A stretch of 37,667 nucleotides of DNA from Bryobacterales bacterium (GCA_028819575.1 JAPPLB010000166.1:1-37667), one strand, 5' to 3'. Counted from the stretch's first letter, positions 8,450 to 17,395 are shown. The notes: generated by a model from the sequence alone, not told the origin. Numbers and translations: made by a program.

Positions 8450-9242
8450 TGGCCAGTCGACCGACTTCCTCGATCACACCGGGGACGGTCGATCGCAGAG
8501 CCTCCAGGATCGCCTGATGGTCGACGGGAAAGAGCGAGCCGGACCATTCGTCCATGAAGAACTTCTTGAACTCGATGGCAAGGGCGCAACCAGAGTCCGG
8601 GAATTGCTGGTGGATCCATCGAGGAAAATGTCCGCCCCGAAATTTGACGTTTTCCCGGACGTCCAGATGGCGCCCGCGGTAATCGAACTGCCGAAGATCG
8701 GAGATAAACCGGTCCACCACGGGCGCCCATCGATCGCGGTCCATCGATGCCGTGCCGATGTTGACTTCAGGGTTCGCGGCCGGGTCCGCCGGCGAGGCGT
8801 CCGGCCCGTCACGCCTGTGGTTGTAGGAGTGCAGGTCGAAGACAACGAACATGCCATGCCGTTTTCGGACGTCCGTCAAAACGCCGTGGACATAGCTGTA
8901 AAAGGCATCGTATTCCGCCAGCGAGGTGCTGATGAGGTTTTCTCCCGGATCCGATCTCCAGACGCGAAGCCCCCAAGCGTCGGCGGGAGTCCGGTAGACC
9001 GCTTTCTCCCGAGGGCGATTCAGGTCCACCTCGAAGCGAGACCGCCGCCCGACGATTCGCGTTCCGGCGGCCACTGTCCAAGAGCCCGTATAAGGATCTT
9101 CCTCTCGAAGCCGCTCCGGCTCGGGAAGCGCCAATAGGTGCGCAACGCCGGAGCGGACTTCGTGACCGTCATGTATCGCCGTTGCGATCAAGTTGCCGTC
9201 CGCAACGACGCTGCTCCAAAGATCGCCAGACTTTTCTTCCAT
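8442..9242 (-). CDS. N-formylglutamate amidohydrolase-like protein
   Basis: The 266-aa product matches the N-formylglutamate amidohydrolase (FGase) family, zinc-dependent hydrolases of amide bonds near a free carboxylate. Visible motifs are IHDGHEVR (23-30, two histidines), FEVDLNRPR (70-78), VFDLHSYNHRRDG (134-146, the typical D-x-H-S core) and a late ALAIEFKKFFMDEWSG stretch containing an expected glutamate. The ATG at 9242 follows an AAAGGG about 10 nt away. It is the first gene of the tight three-gene cassette, 150 nt downstream of the cotransporter gene. Housekeeping FGase acts in histidine breakdown, but no hut genes are here. In this context it more likely trims a product made by the ATP-grasp ligase (inference). 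Confidence 0.85.
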   Translation of the reverse strand: MEEKSGDLWSSVVADGNLIATAIHDGHEVRSGVAHLLALPEPERLREEDPYTGSWTVAAGTRIVGRRSRFEVDLNRPREKAVYRTPADAWGLRVWRSDPGENLISTSLAEYDAFYSYVHGVLTDVRKRHGMFVVFDLHSYNHRRDGPDASPADPAANPEVNIGTASMDRDRWAPVVDRFISDLRQFDYRGRHLDVRENVKFRGGHFPRWIHQQFPDSGCALAIEFKKFFMDEWSGSLFPVDHQAILEALRSTVPGVIEEVGRLAND

Positions 9243-9392
9243 CGATTTTTATCCCTTTATCGACAAGCATCCTCACTCATGCTGAATCCGTGGAACGAAT
9301 GAGCCTTCGGACTCCTGGAACGCCGGCATTGAAAACCGGCACCGAGCCCGGTCCCCATAGTAATCGAATGGATTCTTCATGACACTGAGGAC

Positions 9393-11654
9393 TCACTCGA
9401 TCGCTACTTTCTCGCTCGCATAGACGAAAAGCACATCATTGGCCCCATCGTAGCGGCGCAAGGCCTGCTCCGCCGCTCCGGAATTCAATTCCTCCGCCTT
9501 CAGGCCCGTGATCAACAGATCCGTATCCGAGGATCTACGAATCACCTCGCTCTCCAGTGAAGACCCCGCTTTGAGGGTCACGGCAATCAAGTCCTGCCTC
9601 GAGATCGGAAGCCTCCCTTCGGTCATGAGAGCCGAAAGTTTGTCTGTCGGTTGCTCGGAGTTTCCCGAATCGATACAAGCAAAAAGCCTGATCCTGGCGT
9701 TTCTCCAGTCCGCGTGCCCGACGATGATATAGGCGAGAAGCAGCATGAGCCTGGCGTTCTCGAGATGGTCTTCAGTGACCCACAGATCGATTGACGAGCG
9801 GTAGCCGAAGCGGTAGGGCGTGGAACGAAGGACCAAGACGTTGAACATGGATTCGGCGGCCACCACGGCTCCCTGCACCGTTTCATCCATCTCTTCCGGA
9901 TGCTCCTTGTCGAATTCAAGCAGAACGCAGTTGTTGGGCAAACCGGAAATGCCCGGCAACTGGAGTGTTTGCGCCACGGCGGTACGGAACGAAGGGCATA
10001 TCAGGGAGTCCACGAAGACTTCCGCCTTGCTGTCAGCCGTCTGTTGGACGAGCTTGTTCACTTGTTTGCGCGCCTCGATTTCCGCTGCAAAGGTGTATTC
10101 ACCCGGAAAGAACTCAATGAAATGTCCGAAGCCATGCCGCTGGCTGATCCACCGCAAGAGGTCGAAATGCCCGAGCCGGCGTGCTCCGAAACGGGTTATC
10201 GCAACGACTGACGGCCTCCAGCCCCCTTCCACCGTCACGACACGATTCTGCTGCAGCTTGATCTGGAGCCGCCGTGTCAGTTGGAACATCGTTCCCTGGA
10301 AGATTGCCGTCAGGCCGCGCTCGTCTTTCCGCGTGCGCCGCAAGCCGGAGTAGATCGCCACCATCAGCAAGACCGACACGAAGGCATAGAACACGTTCAT
10401 CTGGATCATCAACACGCCGCACATTACCGCTCCGAGCAGCGACAGATACCAGCGCGAGTGGAAGGTGGGGCGATAGGACGGGTTGCCGGCGAAGTATTCG
10501 AGGAACGACACCGAGCAAAGCGCGCCGTAGGTGACCATGAAGAACATGCTGAGGATTTGGGCGATGAAGTCTACGTCTCCCAGGACGACGAAGACGACAG
10601 CGATGGCGCCCGAAACATAGGTTGCGACAGCCGGCTCGTTGCCGGGTCCGCGGCCCTGTTTCAAGATTCGATTCAGCCTCGGCACGGGGAGCACCCTGTC
10701 GCGGGCCAGCGCCTGCAGGGTCCTCGGGGCCACCAGAATCGAACCCAGCGCCGAGGACAGCGCGGCTGCCCCGAGCCCGATGTGGATTGCAGGCCCCCAC
10801 AGCGCAATTCGCGCCATAACGAACTGGTCAGCGCCCAGGGCCTCCGGCGTAGCGCTCTGGGCCAGCTTGACGGCGACCACCGCATACACGACCATTCCCG
10901 TCAGCGTCGCTCCGATGGTGCCGAGAGGAATGCTCTTCTGCGGATTCTTCAAGTCGCCGGAGAGCCCCAATCCGGCGATCATCCCGGTGAATGCAGGGAA
11001 GCACGTGGCAAAAACCAAGCCGAAGCTGTCGGCGCCCTCTATCCGAGCCGTCAGGTTGAGACCGTCAGGCCGGATCGACTCGGGTCCGTGTCCGAGCAGG
11101 AACGCGGAGATCGACGCGGCCAGCATTACGCTGACGATCCAGAGCACGCGCACGCCCAGATCCGCGCCTTTGGTGAGAATCAGGGCAACCATCAGGACCG
11201 TGGCCGGCAGGCTCACCCAGCGCGGATCCGGGTTCAAGCCGTGAGCCGCGGCGGCCCATTCGTAGACCGGCTCGAACGCTTCCGCGAACGCGACCAGGTA
11301 GAAGGCGACCGAGATCGCCTGGGACAAGTAGAGCGCAATTCCGATCGATCCCCCAATGCTGGTGCCGAACGAGCGGCTGATGATGTAGTACGCGCCTCCT
11401 CCCGCCACCCGGCGGTTTGTGGCGATCTCGGACACGGCCAGAACGGTAGGGATCGTGACGAGATGCCCGAGCACGATGATCACCAGCGTGCCCCACAGGC
11501 CGACGTGCGCCACGGCGTAGCCGAATCGCAGGAACAGGATCGCGCCCAGAATGGTGCTGATGGACGCAAGAAATACGGGAGCAGTGCCAAAGCCCAGACC
11601 TCGATCCGGGACCTTGGAAACCCTTTTGGATGGTTTGATTCCTGCAGCAGTCAT
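9393..11654 (-). CDS. SLC12-like cation-chloride cotransporter (APC superfamily)
   Basis: The 753-aa inner-membrane carrier has about 12 membrane helices in its first ~450 residues, beginning with GTAPVFLASISTILGAILFLRFG, which is close to the first helix of NKCC/KCC proteins. The C-terminal ~300 residues are cytosolic and carry the SLC12-type segment ARLMLLLAYIIVGHADWRNA and a late DLLITGLKAEE stretch. Known SLC12 proteins couple Na+, K+ and Cl-; the ion set here cannot be read off. ATG 11654 is chosen because the 35 additional residues of the longer frame do not look conserved and run through a perfect inverted repeat at 11705-11733. Its Shine-Dalgarno is weak. The neighbours are ion-transport genes, which fits ion or volume homeostasis. 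Confidence 0.87.
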   Translation of the reverse strand: MTAAGIKPSKRVSKVPDRGLGFGTAPVFLASISTILGAILFLRFGYAVAHVGLWGTLVIIVLGHLVTIPTVLAVSEIATNRRVAGGGAYYIISRSFGTSIGGSIGIALYLSQAISVAFYLVAFAEAFEPVYEWAAAAHGLNPDPRWVSLPATVLMVALILTKGADLGVRVLWIVSVMLAASISAFLLGHGPESIRPDGLNLTARIEGADSFGLVFATCFPAFTGMIAGLGLSGDLKNPQKSIPLGTIGATLTGMVVYAVVAVKLAQSATPEALGADQFVMARIALWGPAIHIGLGAAALSSALGSILVAPRTLQALARDRVLPVPRLNRILKQGRGPGNEPAVATYVSGAIAVVFVVLGDVDFIAQILSMFFMVTYGALCSVSFLEYFAGNPSYRPTFHSRWYLSLLGAVMCGVLMIQMNVFYAFVSVLLMVAIYSGLRRTRKDERGLTAIFQGTMFQLTRRLQIKLQQNRVVTVEGGWRPSVVAITRFGARRLGHFDLLRWISQRHGFGHFIEFFPGEYTFAAEIEARKQVNKLVQQTADSKAEVFVDSLICPSFRTAVAQTLQLPGISGLPNNCVLLEFDKEHPEEMDETVQGAVVAAESMFNVLVLRSTPYRFGYRSSIDLWVTEDHLENARLMLLLAYIIVGHADWRNARIRLFACIDSGNSEQPTDKLSALMTEGRLPISRQDLIAVTLKAGSSLESEVIRRSSDTDLLITGLKAEELNSGAAEQALRRYDGANDVLFVYASEKVAIE

Positions 11655-11704
11655 TGGCGTTTCTTTCTTGTTCGGGATGAAGTGGCCGCATTCGCCGCTT
11701 GAAA

Positions 11705-11733
11705 GCGAAACTCGACCAAAGAAGGAGTTTCGC
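11705..11733. promoter_or_regulatory. Perfect 9-bp inverted repeat upstream of the cotransporter gene
   Basis: GCGAAACTC (11705-11713) and GAGTTTCGC (11725-11733) are exact reverse complements with an 11-nt spacer. The repeat lies about 50 nt upstream of the cotransporter ATG, in the 168-nt gap after the TolC-like gene. It could be an operator or an RNA hairpin controlling the distal part of the operon. There is no T-tract directly after it on the minus strand. Confidence 0.55.
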
Positions 11734-11822
11734 CCAGCGACCTGCCGGGCCGGAGTCAAGCACCCGCCGCCCGACCCGCGCTTGCCATGGCAGTGAACTC
11801 GGCGTGCTGTCTTTCGACTCGG

Positions 11823-13043
11823 TTACAAGGCGATCTCTCCAAGAACCCGTTCGAGTTCAACTTCCGCTTCTTTCGCGGCGACCTGCAACTCCAGAAACCG
11901 GAATTCCGCAGCTTGAATAGCCGGCACCGAATCCAGTGCTTCCAGAGCGATCGATGCGTCATTGCGGTAGACGGCGAACGTTGACATCCGCAGTTCCTGG
12001 GCCGGAGCGAAGACCCTTCTGCGGTAGTCGTCTGCGGCAGTGCGGCGAATCCGGAACGTGTCGTGAGCAGCCTGGACTTCGGCCAGCACCCGGTTGCGAA
12101 GTGTCCGAAGCTGCTCGCGAAGATGGACATGCTCGGTGCTCGCTGCTGGTTCACCTGACGGCCGGCCGGGCCAAAGAGGCACCGGCACCGACACGGCAAC
12201 GTACGGTCCGACAACAAGGCGGTCCACCACCTCAGCCCGCTTGATTCCACCCTGCAGTTTCAGATTCGGCTTCCAGCCCGGAGTTGCGGCCGAGGCTTCG
12301 AGACGTGATGATTCCAGCTTGGCGGCCGCCGCGCGAATATCGGCACGGCCGGCCAACGCGACAGACAGCGCCTCGCGAAGCGGCATGAGATCCCGCACCG
12401 GCAGCAGTGAGCCTTTCGCTCGCAGAGTCCCGGCATTGACCTGATCGCCCAACAGGCCAGCGAGAACCGCCTTGGCCTGGGCAGCCAGGATCTCGGTGTC
12501 TGAGGAAGATACATCAAGCTCGGCGATGGACTTCTCCGCTCGGAACACGTCGAATTTCGAGGCCTCCCCCGCCGCGTGAAGAGCCTCCACGGCGCGATGG
12601 ATGTCTTCGAGTTCGACGTTGTTCGCCGCGATGACCTGCTTGCGTTGCTGGGCGTAGACGAGGCGGTAGAAGGCGGCGAGCATCCGCGCCGCCATTCGGC
12701 CCGTCTCGAAATTCGCACGAGCTTCTCGCGAGTCAGCCTCCAGCTCATCCAGCTTCCGCGCCAATCCACTCCGCCTGTTGAATACGATCTCCTGCTCGAT
12801 GAAATAGAATTCCGTTCTCCCCGCCCCCTCGAATGACGCGTTCAAGGAAGCGCCCGGCCGGGGAGGCTGCCAAGGCCTGACGGCGCGCATGGGGTCGAGG
12901 TTCTCGCGGTACTCACTGACGCTGGGGCTCTCGCGCAGGAGCCGCATCGCCTGCGCCTCCGTGAGCTCCTGAGCGGCTCCTGACGACGCAAGAAGGAGCA
13001 GCAGCAGGATGGCGTTCTTACCAGAATGAATGCTCGAAATCAT
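11823..13043 (-). CDS. TolC-family outer membrane efflux protein
   Basis: The 406-aa product has a Sec signal peptide (MISSIHSGKNAILLLLLLASSGAAQ, cleavage near residue 25). Two helix-rich OEP repeats follow; they contain LARKLDELEADSREAR, the AFYRLVYAQQRKQVIAANN helix, a second repeat starting near RDLMPLREALSVALAGRADI, and GPYVAVSVPVPLWPG, a strand turning into the beta-barrel. It is somewhat short for TolC/CzcC proteins. No inner-membrane pump or membrane-fusion protein is encoded next to it, so its partner must be elsewhere or it serves another role. A GGAAAGGAAG stands just before the ATG. It lies 127 nt after the CNNM gene and is probably in the same operon. Metal or anion export is a guess from the neighbourhood only. 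Confidence 0.85.
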   Translation of the reverse strand: MISSIHSGKNAILLLLLLASSGAAQELTEAQAMRLLRESPSVSEYRENLDPMRAVRPWQPPRPGASLNASFEGAGRTEFYFIEQEIVFNRRSGLARKLDELEADSREARANFETGRMAARMLAAFYRLVYAQQRKQVIAANNVELEDIHRAVEALHAAGEASKFDVFRAEKSIAELDVSSSDTEILAAQAKAVLAGLLGDQVNAGTLRAKGSLLPVRDLMPLREALSVALAGRADIRAAAAKLESSRLEASAATPGWKPNLKLQGGIKRAEVVDRLVVGPYVAVSVPVPLWPGRPSGEPAASTEHVHLREQLRTLRNRVLAEVQAAHDTFRIRRTAADDYRRRVFAPAQELRMSTFAVYRNDASIALEALDSVPAIQAAEFRFLELQVAAKEAEVELERVLGEIAL

Positions 13044-13170
13044 GACTTCCTTTCCCTTCGGGATTCCGAGAGCCCTCGGTCCCTTCCGGCAATGCGGCGT
13101 GTCGAGCGTGCGCTGAGGCCCCCTCCGGTTTCAGGTTCCCATGGATCACCGACACCCTCGGTCCGAGTGC

Positions 13171-14409
13171 TCATTCTTGGACTTCTGGATGGATTGTCCG
13201 AAGCCGGACCAGGTTGGCGCGACCACCTTCCGCCTCCACGACCTCAGCAGTTGCGCCGTCGAGTCGCACTCGATCGCCGACTTCCAGCAACCTCCCAACA
13301 AGGCTGACCATCAAACCAGAAAGCGTTTCGACATCCGGAGAGAAGAGGTCGAGGTTGCACTCTCGGTTAATGCGTTCGAGAGGGAGTTGACCCTTGACAA
13401 GAAAGGCGTCTGACCCTTCCGTGGTGATTTCCGGCGGCTCAAAGTCAAACTCGTCCTGCACGGCTCCGACAATCTGCTCCAAGAGGTTCTCCATCGTGGC
13501 GATACCGACGACCGAACCGTACTCGTCGTCTACCACCACCATATGCTGGTGTGTCCTCTGCATGTCTCGCAGTAGGCGGCTGATCGGCAGGGTTTCCGGG
13601 ACATGGCGGAGAGGCCGCACAATCGACTCGAGCTCGAAGCCGGCACCTTGGTCCACGACAAGAAGATCCTTGACATGGATCAGGCCAATCACGTCGTCAA
13701 GGGAGTCCCGACAGAGCGGAAACCTCGTGTGACGTGTTTGCTCCGCCATATCCAGACACTCCTTGAGCGTCCAGGACATGTCAAGGAAAACAACGTCTGT
13801 TCGAGGCACCATCACCTGACGTACGAACGTATCGTCAAAACGGAAGACGGCATGCAGGAGTTTCAGTTCTGTTGACGACAGCTCGCCCGCCTTGCGGCTC
13901 AACCGCATACTCGCTTGGATCTCGTCCTTCGTGATCAACGCGACCCCGAGACCGCCGGTTAACAAGCCGGCGAACGACTGGGTGATCTTGATGACTGGGG
14001 CAAGACACTTGGCGAGTACGGTCAAGGGCCACACAATCAAGTGCCAAAGCCTCTGCCAATGTGTTGCACCGTAGGTCTTCGGAAGGATCTCACCAGCGAA
14101 GAGAATCGCCAACGTAAGAGCTGCTGATACGATCGGCACCATACCGGGACCGAGGACTTGCGTTGCGTACATGCCGCAAAGTGTGGCACCGGCCGTATTT
14201 GCAACGGTGTTCAGAACCAAGATCGCGGACGTGGGCTCCGCGATGTTTGACTTCATGCAGATCAAACGGTCCGCCAGGGCGGAATGCTTGCCTTGCGCTC
14301 TCTCGGCCTCAAGCGCCCCCATGCGTACGGAATACAAGACGGCCTCGAAAAACGAACATGCGCTCGAAATCAGCACTGTCAGGCAGGCTGCAATCATGAG
14401 GACTGTCAT
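13171..14409 (-). CDS. CNNM/CorC (HlyC) family CBS-domain membrane protein
   Basis: The 412-aa inner-membrane protein comprises an N-terminal CNNM/DUF21 membrane domain (about residues 1-170) with a conserved FAGEILPKTYG segment. Two CBS motifs follow, the first starting at VRQVMVPRTDVVFLDM and the second containing VVVDDEYGSVVGIATMENLLEQIVG. The C-terminal CorC/HlyC domain contains DAFLVKGQLPLERIN and DVETLSGLMVSLVGRLLEVGDRV. Family members influence Mg2+ (or Co2+) export, with CBS domains sensing Mg-ATP. It lies 28 nt downstream of mgtE, which supports a shared role in Mg2+ balance: MgtE for uptake and this protein for export or regulation. The ATG at 14409 lacks a close strong ribosome site, so translation may depend on the upstream gene. 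Confidence 0.92.
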   Translation of the reverse strand: MTVLMIAACLTVLISSACSFFEAVLYSVRMGALEAERAQGKHSALADRLICMKSNIAEPTSAILVLNTVANTAGATLCGMYATQVLGPGMVPIVSAALTLAILFAGEILPKTYGATHWQRLWHLIVWPLTVLAKCLAPVIKITQSFAGLLTGGLGVALITKDEIQASMRLSRKAGELSSTELKLLHAVFRFDDTFVRQVMVPRTDVVFLDMSWTLKECLDMAEQTRHTRFPLCRDSLDDVIGLIHVKDLLVVDQGAGFELESIVRPLRHVPETLPISRLLRDMQRTHQHMVVVDDEYGSVVGIATMENLLEQIVGAVQDEFDFEPPEITTEGSDAFLVKGQLPLERINRECNLDLFSPDVETLSGLMVSLVGRLLEVGDRVRLDGATAEVVEAEGGRANLVRLRTIHPEVQE

Positions 14410-14437
14410 CGGAGGCCGTAGATCCTTTATGCGAAGG

Positions 14438-15748
14438 TCAAATCAGACTCGAGAAGACGGTGGCCAGACCCAGGAAACTCATGAATCCAAACACATCCGT
14501 CACGGTCGTCAGAATGATCGAGGAAGACTGAGCCGGATCTTGCCCGAGTGAGTCGAGGAGGATCGGAATGACGGCTCCGGCCACACCGGCTATCGCCATA
14601 GCGAGGATCATGGCCATGCCAATGACCAGCACGAGGCCCATGGAAGAACTCCAGAGATAGACACCGGCGCAGGCGACGACCGCTACTCCGACGCCATTCA
14701 GCGCACCCGCGAACAGTTCCTTCAAGGCCACTGTTGGCAACTGCCGGCGAGTGATCTCCCGCACCGCGAGTCCCCGAAGCACCACCGCGAGCGCTTGGCT
14801 GCCGGTGTTGCCTGACTGCCCGGCCACTACCGGAAGAAGGACGGCGAGCGCCGTGAACCGAGCGATCGTATCCTCGAAAAGGCCCACCACCGCGGCCGCC
14901 AGGAATGCGGTGGCCAAGTTGACCTGCAACCAAGGCAGGCGTTTTCTTACGGCGAACCCCGGCCCCGAAAGGGCGCTCTCCTCCTTGCTTGCGCCGGTCA
15001 TGCTGAGAAGGTCCGAACTGAGCTCCTTTTCCACTTCTTCGATCAATTCGTCGAGCCGAAGAACGCCGATCGGGGTGTTCTGCGGTCCGACCACTGGCAG
15101 GCTTGCGAGCCTGTGGCGTCTCATGGTCTCGACGATCTCGGACCGGGAGGCAAACGGTGAAACTGCAAGTGGAGGCTGACGGACCAGAGACAAGAGTGAA
15201 TCGCCTGGATCGGCCACAAGTGCCTCGTGCAACGGGACCGTTCCCACCAGACCGCCATCATCGTCCACGACAAAGAGGTTGAGCAGGGACCGCCCCCTGT
15301 GAACGGACTTCAGACGCGCGAGTGCGTCCGCGACCGACGTCGTGGTCCGGAAGACGGCGATTCCTGGATCTCTCAGTCGGCCGGCGCTGTCGGGTTGGTA
15401 GGTTGCCAGGACGCGAAGCTCTCGGGCGTCCGCCTGTGACATGCGTTCGAGGATCTCCTCGCGTTTCGCTTCGGTCAGGCCTTCCAGGACTGCACCGGCT
15501 CTAGCGGGCGCCAGATTCAACAGGAGAGCACCGCAAGCCAATGGCTCGGCGGACTCGAGAATATCGAGGGCCTTCGCAAGCGAGAGAGTGCGGAATGCTT
15601 TGGCGAGGACTCGGGGATCGATGGATGCCACAACATCGGCCGCTTCCTGCAGGGCCATGTCCTCAAGATGCTCCGCCACCTCGTTGGGGCGCCGCTCAAC
15701 GAAATCCTGCGCGAGGAGGGTATCGATTTCAGAGCAAGCGTCAGGCAC
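14438..15748 (-). CDS. mgtE: MgtE Mg2+ channel/transporter
   Basis: The 436-aa product has complete MgtE architecture: a cytosolic N domain with helical repeats (residues 1-125), a CBS pair (about 126-245), the plug helix region, and five membrane helices from about 273. Diagnostic motifs are PVVAGQSGNTGSQALAVVLR at 306-325 and GQDPAQSSSIILTTVTDVFG at 402-421, which contains the conserved membrane aspartate D418. MgtE admits Mg2+ and closes when cytosolic Mg2+ binds the N and CBS domains. The start is GTG at 15748, backed by GAGAGG 6 nt upstream; it overlaps the preceding stop by 8 nt. The upstream gene encodes a second, soluble copy of the regulatory half. Confidence 0.95.
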   Translation of the reverse strand: MPDACSEIDTLLAQDFVERRPNEVAEHLEDMALQEAADVVASIDPRVLAKAFRTLSLAKALDILESAEPLACGALLLNLAPARAGAVLEGLTEAKREEILERMSQADARELRVLATYQPDSAGRLRDPGIAVFRTTTSVADALARLKSVHRGRSLLNLFVVDDDGGLVGTVPLHEALVADPGDSLLSLVRQPPLAVSPFASRSEIVETMRRHRLASLPVVGPQNTPIGVLRLDELIEEVEKELSSDLLSMTGASKEESALSGPGFAVRKRLPWLQVNLATAFLAAAVVGLFEDTIARFTALAVLLPVVAGQSGNTGSQALAVVLRGLAVREITRRQLPTVALKELFAGALNGVGVAVVACAGVYLWSSSMGLVLVIGMAMILAMAIAGVAGAVIPILLDSLGQDPAQSSSIILTTVTDVFGFMSFLGLATVFSSLI

Positions 15749-16580
15749 GATTCGCCTCTCTGGTTGCCTCGGAAGTGCGCCGAACCGCGATTACGTCGCC
15801 CAGGAGCCTGCCCATGCCGCACCAGTACATCTCGCCGATCGAGGCCAGCAGATGCGTTGCGCGCTGCGGGGCTTTCGGTTTTTCCACTGTCCGAAGAGTA
15901 TCCTCGGTCAGCACACCAACGAGCTTGCCGGACGGGTCCAAGACAGCTACCGGCCCGCCTTGATAGTGCTCGTCCGATACCAGCACCAGTAAAGGAACAC
16001 CCTGCGAGACCGTCCTGGGTTTGGCCAGCTTCAACGATCCGATCGTCCAATCTCCAGGAGCAGCGAGGAGCTGGGCAGGGGTCACGGCGCCGAGAACCCT
16101 TTTCCCCCGGTTGATCACGAACAACGTCGCCGAGATCGTTTCTCCGTCGGCTCTGAGCAGGCTGACGGCCTGGTCAACGGTATTCTCTTCGTGCAGGACG
16201 AGAGCCCGGGGGTCCGCAAGCGCACCCGCGGATTCCTTCGGGAACCGGAGCACCCTGTCAATCCGCTTTCTCGTCTGAGCGGGCAGGCCCTCGAGAGTGG
16301 TTTTCCGTGAGGACTCCGGGAGGACCCGCAACAAAGCCGCGGCGACCGGGACCGGAGATGCTTGCAAGACCAGACAGCGCGCCATGACGGGCATCCGTTC
16401 AATGCAGTCACTGGCCACGACCGGCGACAGCAACGCCAAGACACGGGCCGACGTCTCGTAAGCCCCCCCGGCCAGAAGTTCGGCCACTCCGGCCGATGGG
16501 CATCGCTCGAGGATTCTCACCGCCTCGGCGGGATTGCGGTGCAGATGGAGGTGCGCGAGACTCCGTACTCCGGGACTCAT
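15741..16580 (-). CDS. Soluble MgtE-N/CBS regulatory-domain protein (no membrane domain)
   Basis: The 279-aa product resembles only the cytosolic half of MgtE. A helical N domain (about 1-135) ends in the MgtE-like linker RFPKESAGALADPRALVL (compare the family pattern Y-P-x-D-S-A-G). Two CBS-like motifs follow (for example TLFVINRGKRVLGAVTPAQL and GGPVAVLDPSGKLVGVLTED). The C-terminal tail (MYWCGMGRLLGDVIAVRR) has no hydrophobic helix bundle, so the channel part is absent. GGAGG 6 nt before the ATG at 16580 supports the start; a longer frame to 17309 is a shadow of the next gene. It overlaps mgtE by 8 nt and its upstream neighbour as ATGA. It may bind MgtE or sense Mg2+/nucleotides for the adjacent channel (inference). 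Confidence 0.75.
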   Translation of the reverse strand: MSPGVRSLAHLHLHRNPAEAVRILERCPSAGVAELLAGGAYETSARVLALLSPVVASDCIERMPVMARCLVLQASPVPVAAALLRVLPESSRKTTLEGLPAQTRKRIDRVLRFPKESAGALADPRALVLHEENTVDQAVSLLRADGETISATLFVINRGKRVLGAVTPAQLLAAPGDWTIGSLKLAKPRTVSQGVPLLVLVSDEHYQGGPVAVLDPSGKLVGVLTEDTLRTVEKPKAPQRATHLLASIGEMYWCGMGRLLGDVIAVRRTSEATREANRA

Positions 16581-17395
16581 CGGTTGCCTCCGACCACGAC
16601 ACAGGCTTCGTCGCAGTACCTTCTGGCCGGCAAGTGGACCTGGTCGTCTCCCGCATCGACCACGATCGATGTCGATGTGATCTCCCGCACAATCCCCTCG
16701 GTTTCCCCGATTCGGACCGAGTCGCCCACTCCCAATGCCCGCGAAGCGTAGTACGAGGCCATGATGTTGGTCACTACCGGACCCGATCCCAGTCCGAACG
16801 CCAGGGCCATTCCGCCCAGCGTCGAGCCGAGAACAATCGCAGTCATCGACACGAAGATGCTCCCTTCGAGCCCGACTTGCTGGACAGCCACGATCAGTGT
16901 CACCGCAAGGATACCGGCTTGGGATATCCGACCCAGAACGCCAGGATTCGAAATGCCGGCCTTGGAGGCGATATCGAAAATCCATTGATGCGCGAGGCTT
17001 GCCAGGCTGGCCCCAGCGAAGACAAGCAGCAGCGCAAACAGCACCTTTGGCAGGAAGTACGTCAGGGTTTGCAAAATGTCCGCAGCGAACGGCACCGACA
17101 GTTTCTCGATCGCGGCCATTGCAAAGTACAGGAAGATGGCCCAGTAAACTCCGCGGCCAATCACTGTTGGAGCTGCGCGCCAGAAGCCCAATCCTCTCAA
17201 GGACCCAACGCTCTCGATGCGAGCTTCGACCCGGCCGGAGAGCGCCGTCAGGAACTTCTTGACGAGCAAGCTGCAAACCCAAGCCAGAGCCCAGCCTGCC
17301 AACAGCCATGCAGCAGCCATCAGGATCTGCGGAGCGGCCTCCCTGACGCCGCCGGCTGCGGACTCGATGATCGTGGTCAAGCTCGGAAAATCCAT
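16577..17395 (-). CDS. MscS-like / TM-helix repeat channel protein
   Basis: The 272-aa inner-membrane protein has about five hydrophobic segments and repeats of the 'conserved TM helix' type seen in small MscS relatives. The helix near 178-210 (SMTAIVLGSTLGGMALAFGL, then GSGPVVTNIMASYYASR) resembles the pore helix and beta-domain entry of MscS, and is followed by GVGDSVRIGETEGIVREI and STSIVVDAGDDQVHLPARRY, a compact MscS beta domain. The large C-terminal alpha/beta cage of E. coli MscS is missing. AGGAG shortly before the ATG at 17395 supports the start. The stop overlaps the MgtE-N-like gene as ATGA. Osmotic or conductive function is likely from the family, but selectivity is unknown. Confidence 0.82.
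   Translation of the reverse strand: MDFPSLTTIIESAAGGVREAAPQILMAAAWLLAGWALAWVCSLLVKKFLTALSGRVEARIESVGSLRGLGFWRAAPTVIGRGVYWAIFLYFAMAAIEKLSVPFAADILQTLTYFLPKVLFALLLVFAGASLASLAHQWIFDIASKAGISNPGVLGRISQAGILAVTLIVAVQQVGLEGSIFVSMTAIVLGSTLGGMALAFGLGSGPVVTNIMASYYASRALGVGDSVRIGETEGIVREITSTSIVVDAGDDQVHLPARRYCDEACVVVGGNR

Noticed and set aside
10281-11702. 473-aa plus-strand frame opposite the cotransporter
   Set aside because: Its composition is polar and low-complexity, the mirror image of membrane helices.
13066-13079. CCGAG-AGCC-CTCGG hairpin between the CNNM and TolC-like genes
   Set aside because: The stem is only 5 bp with no T-tract, too weak to call a terminator in GC-rich DNA.
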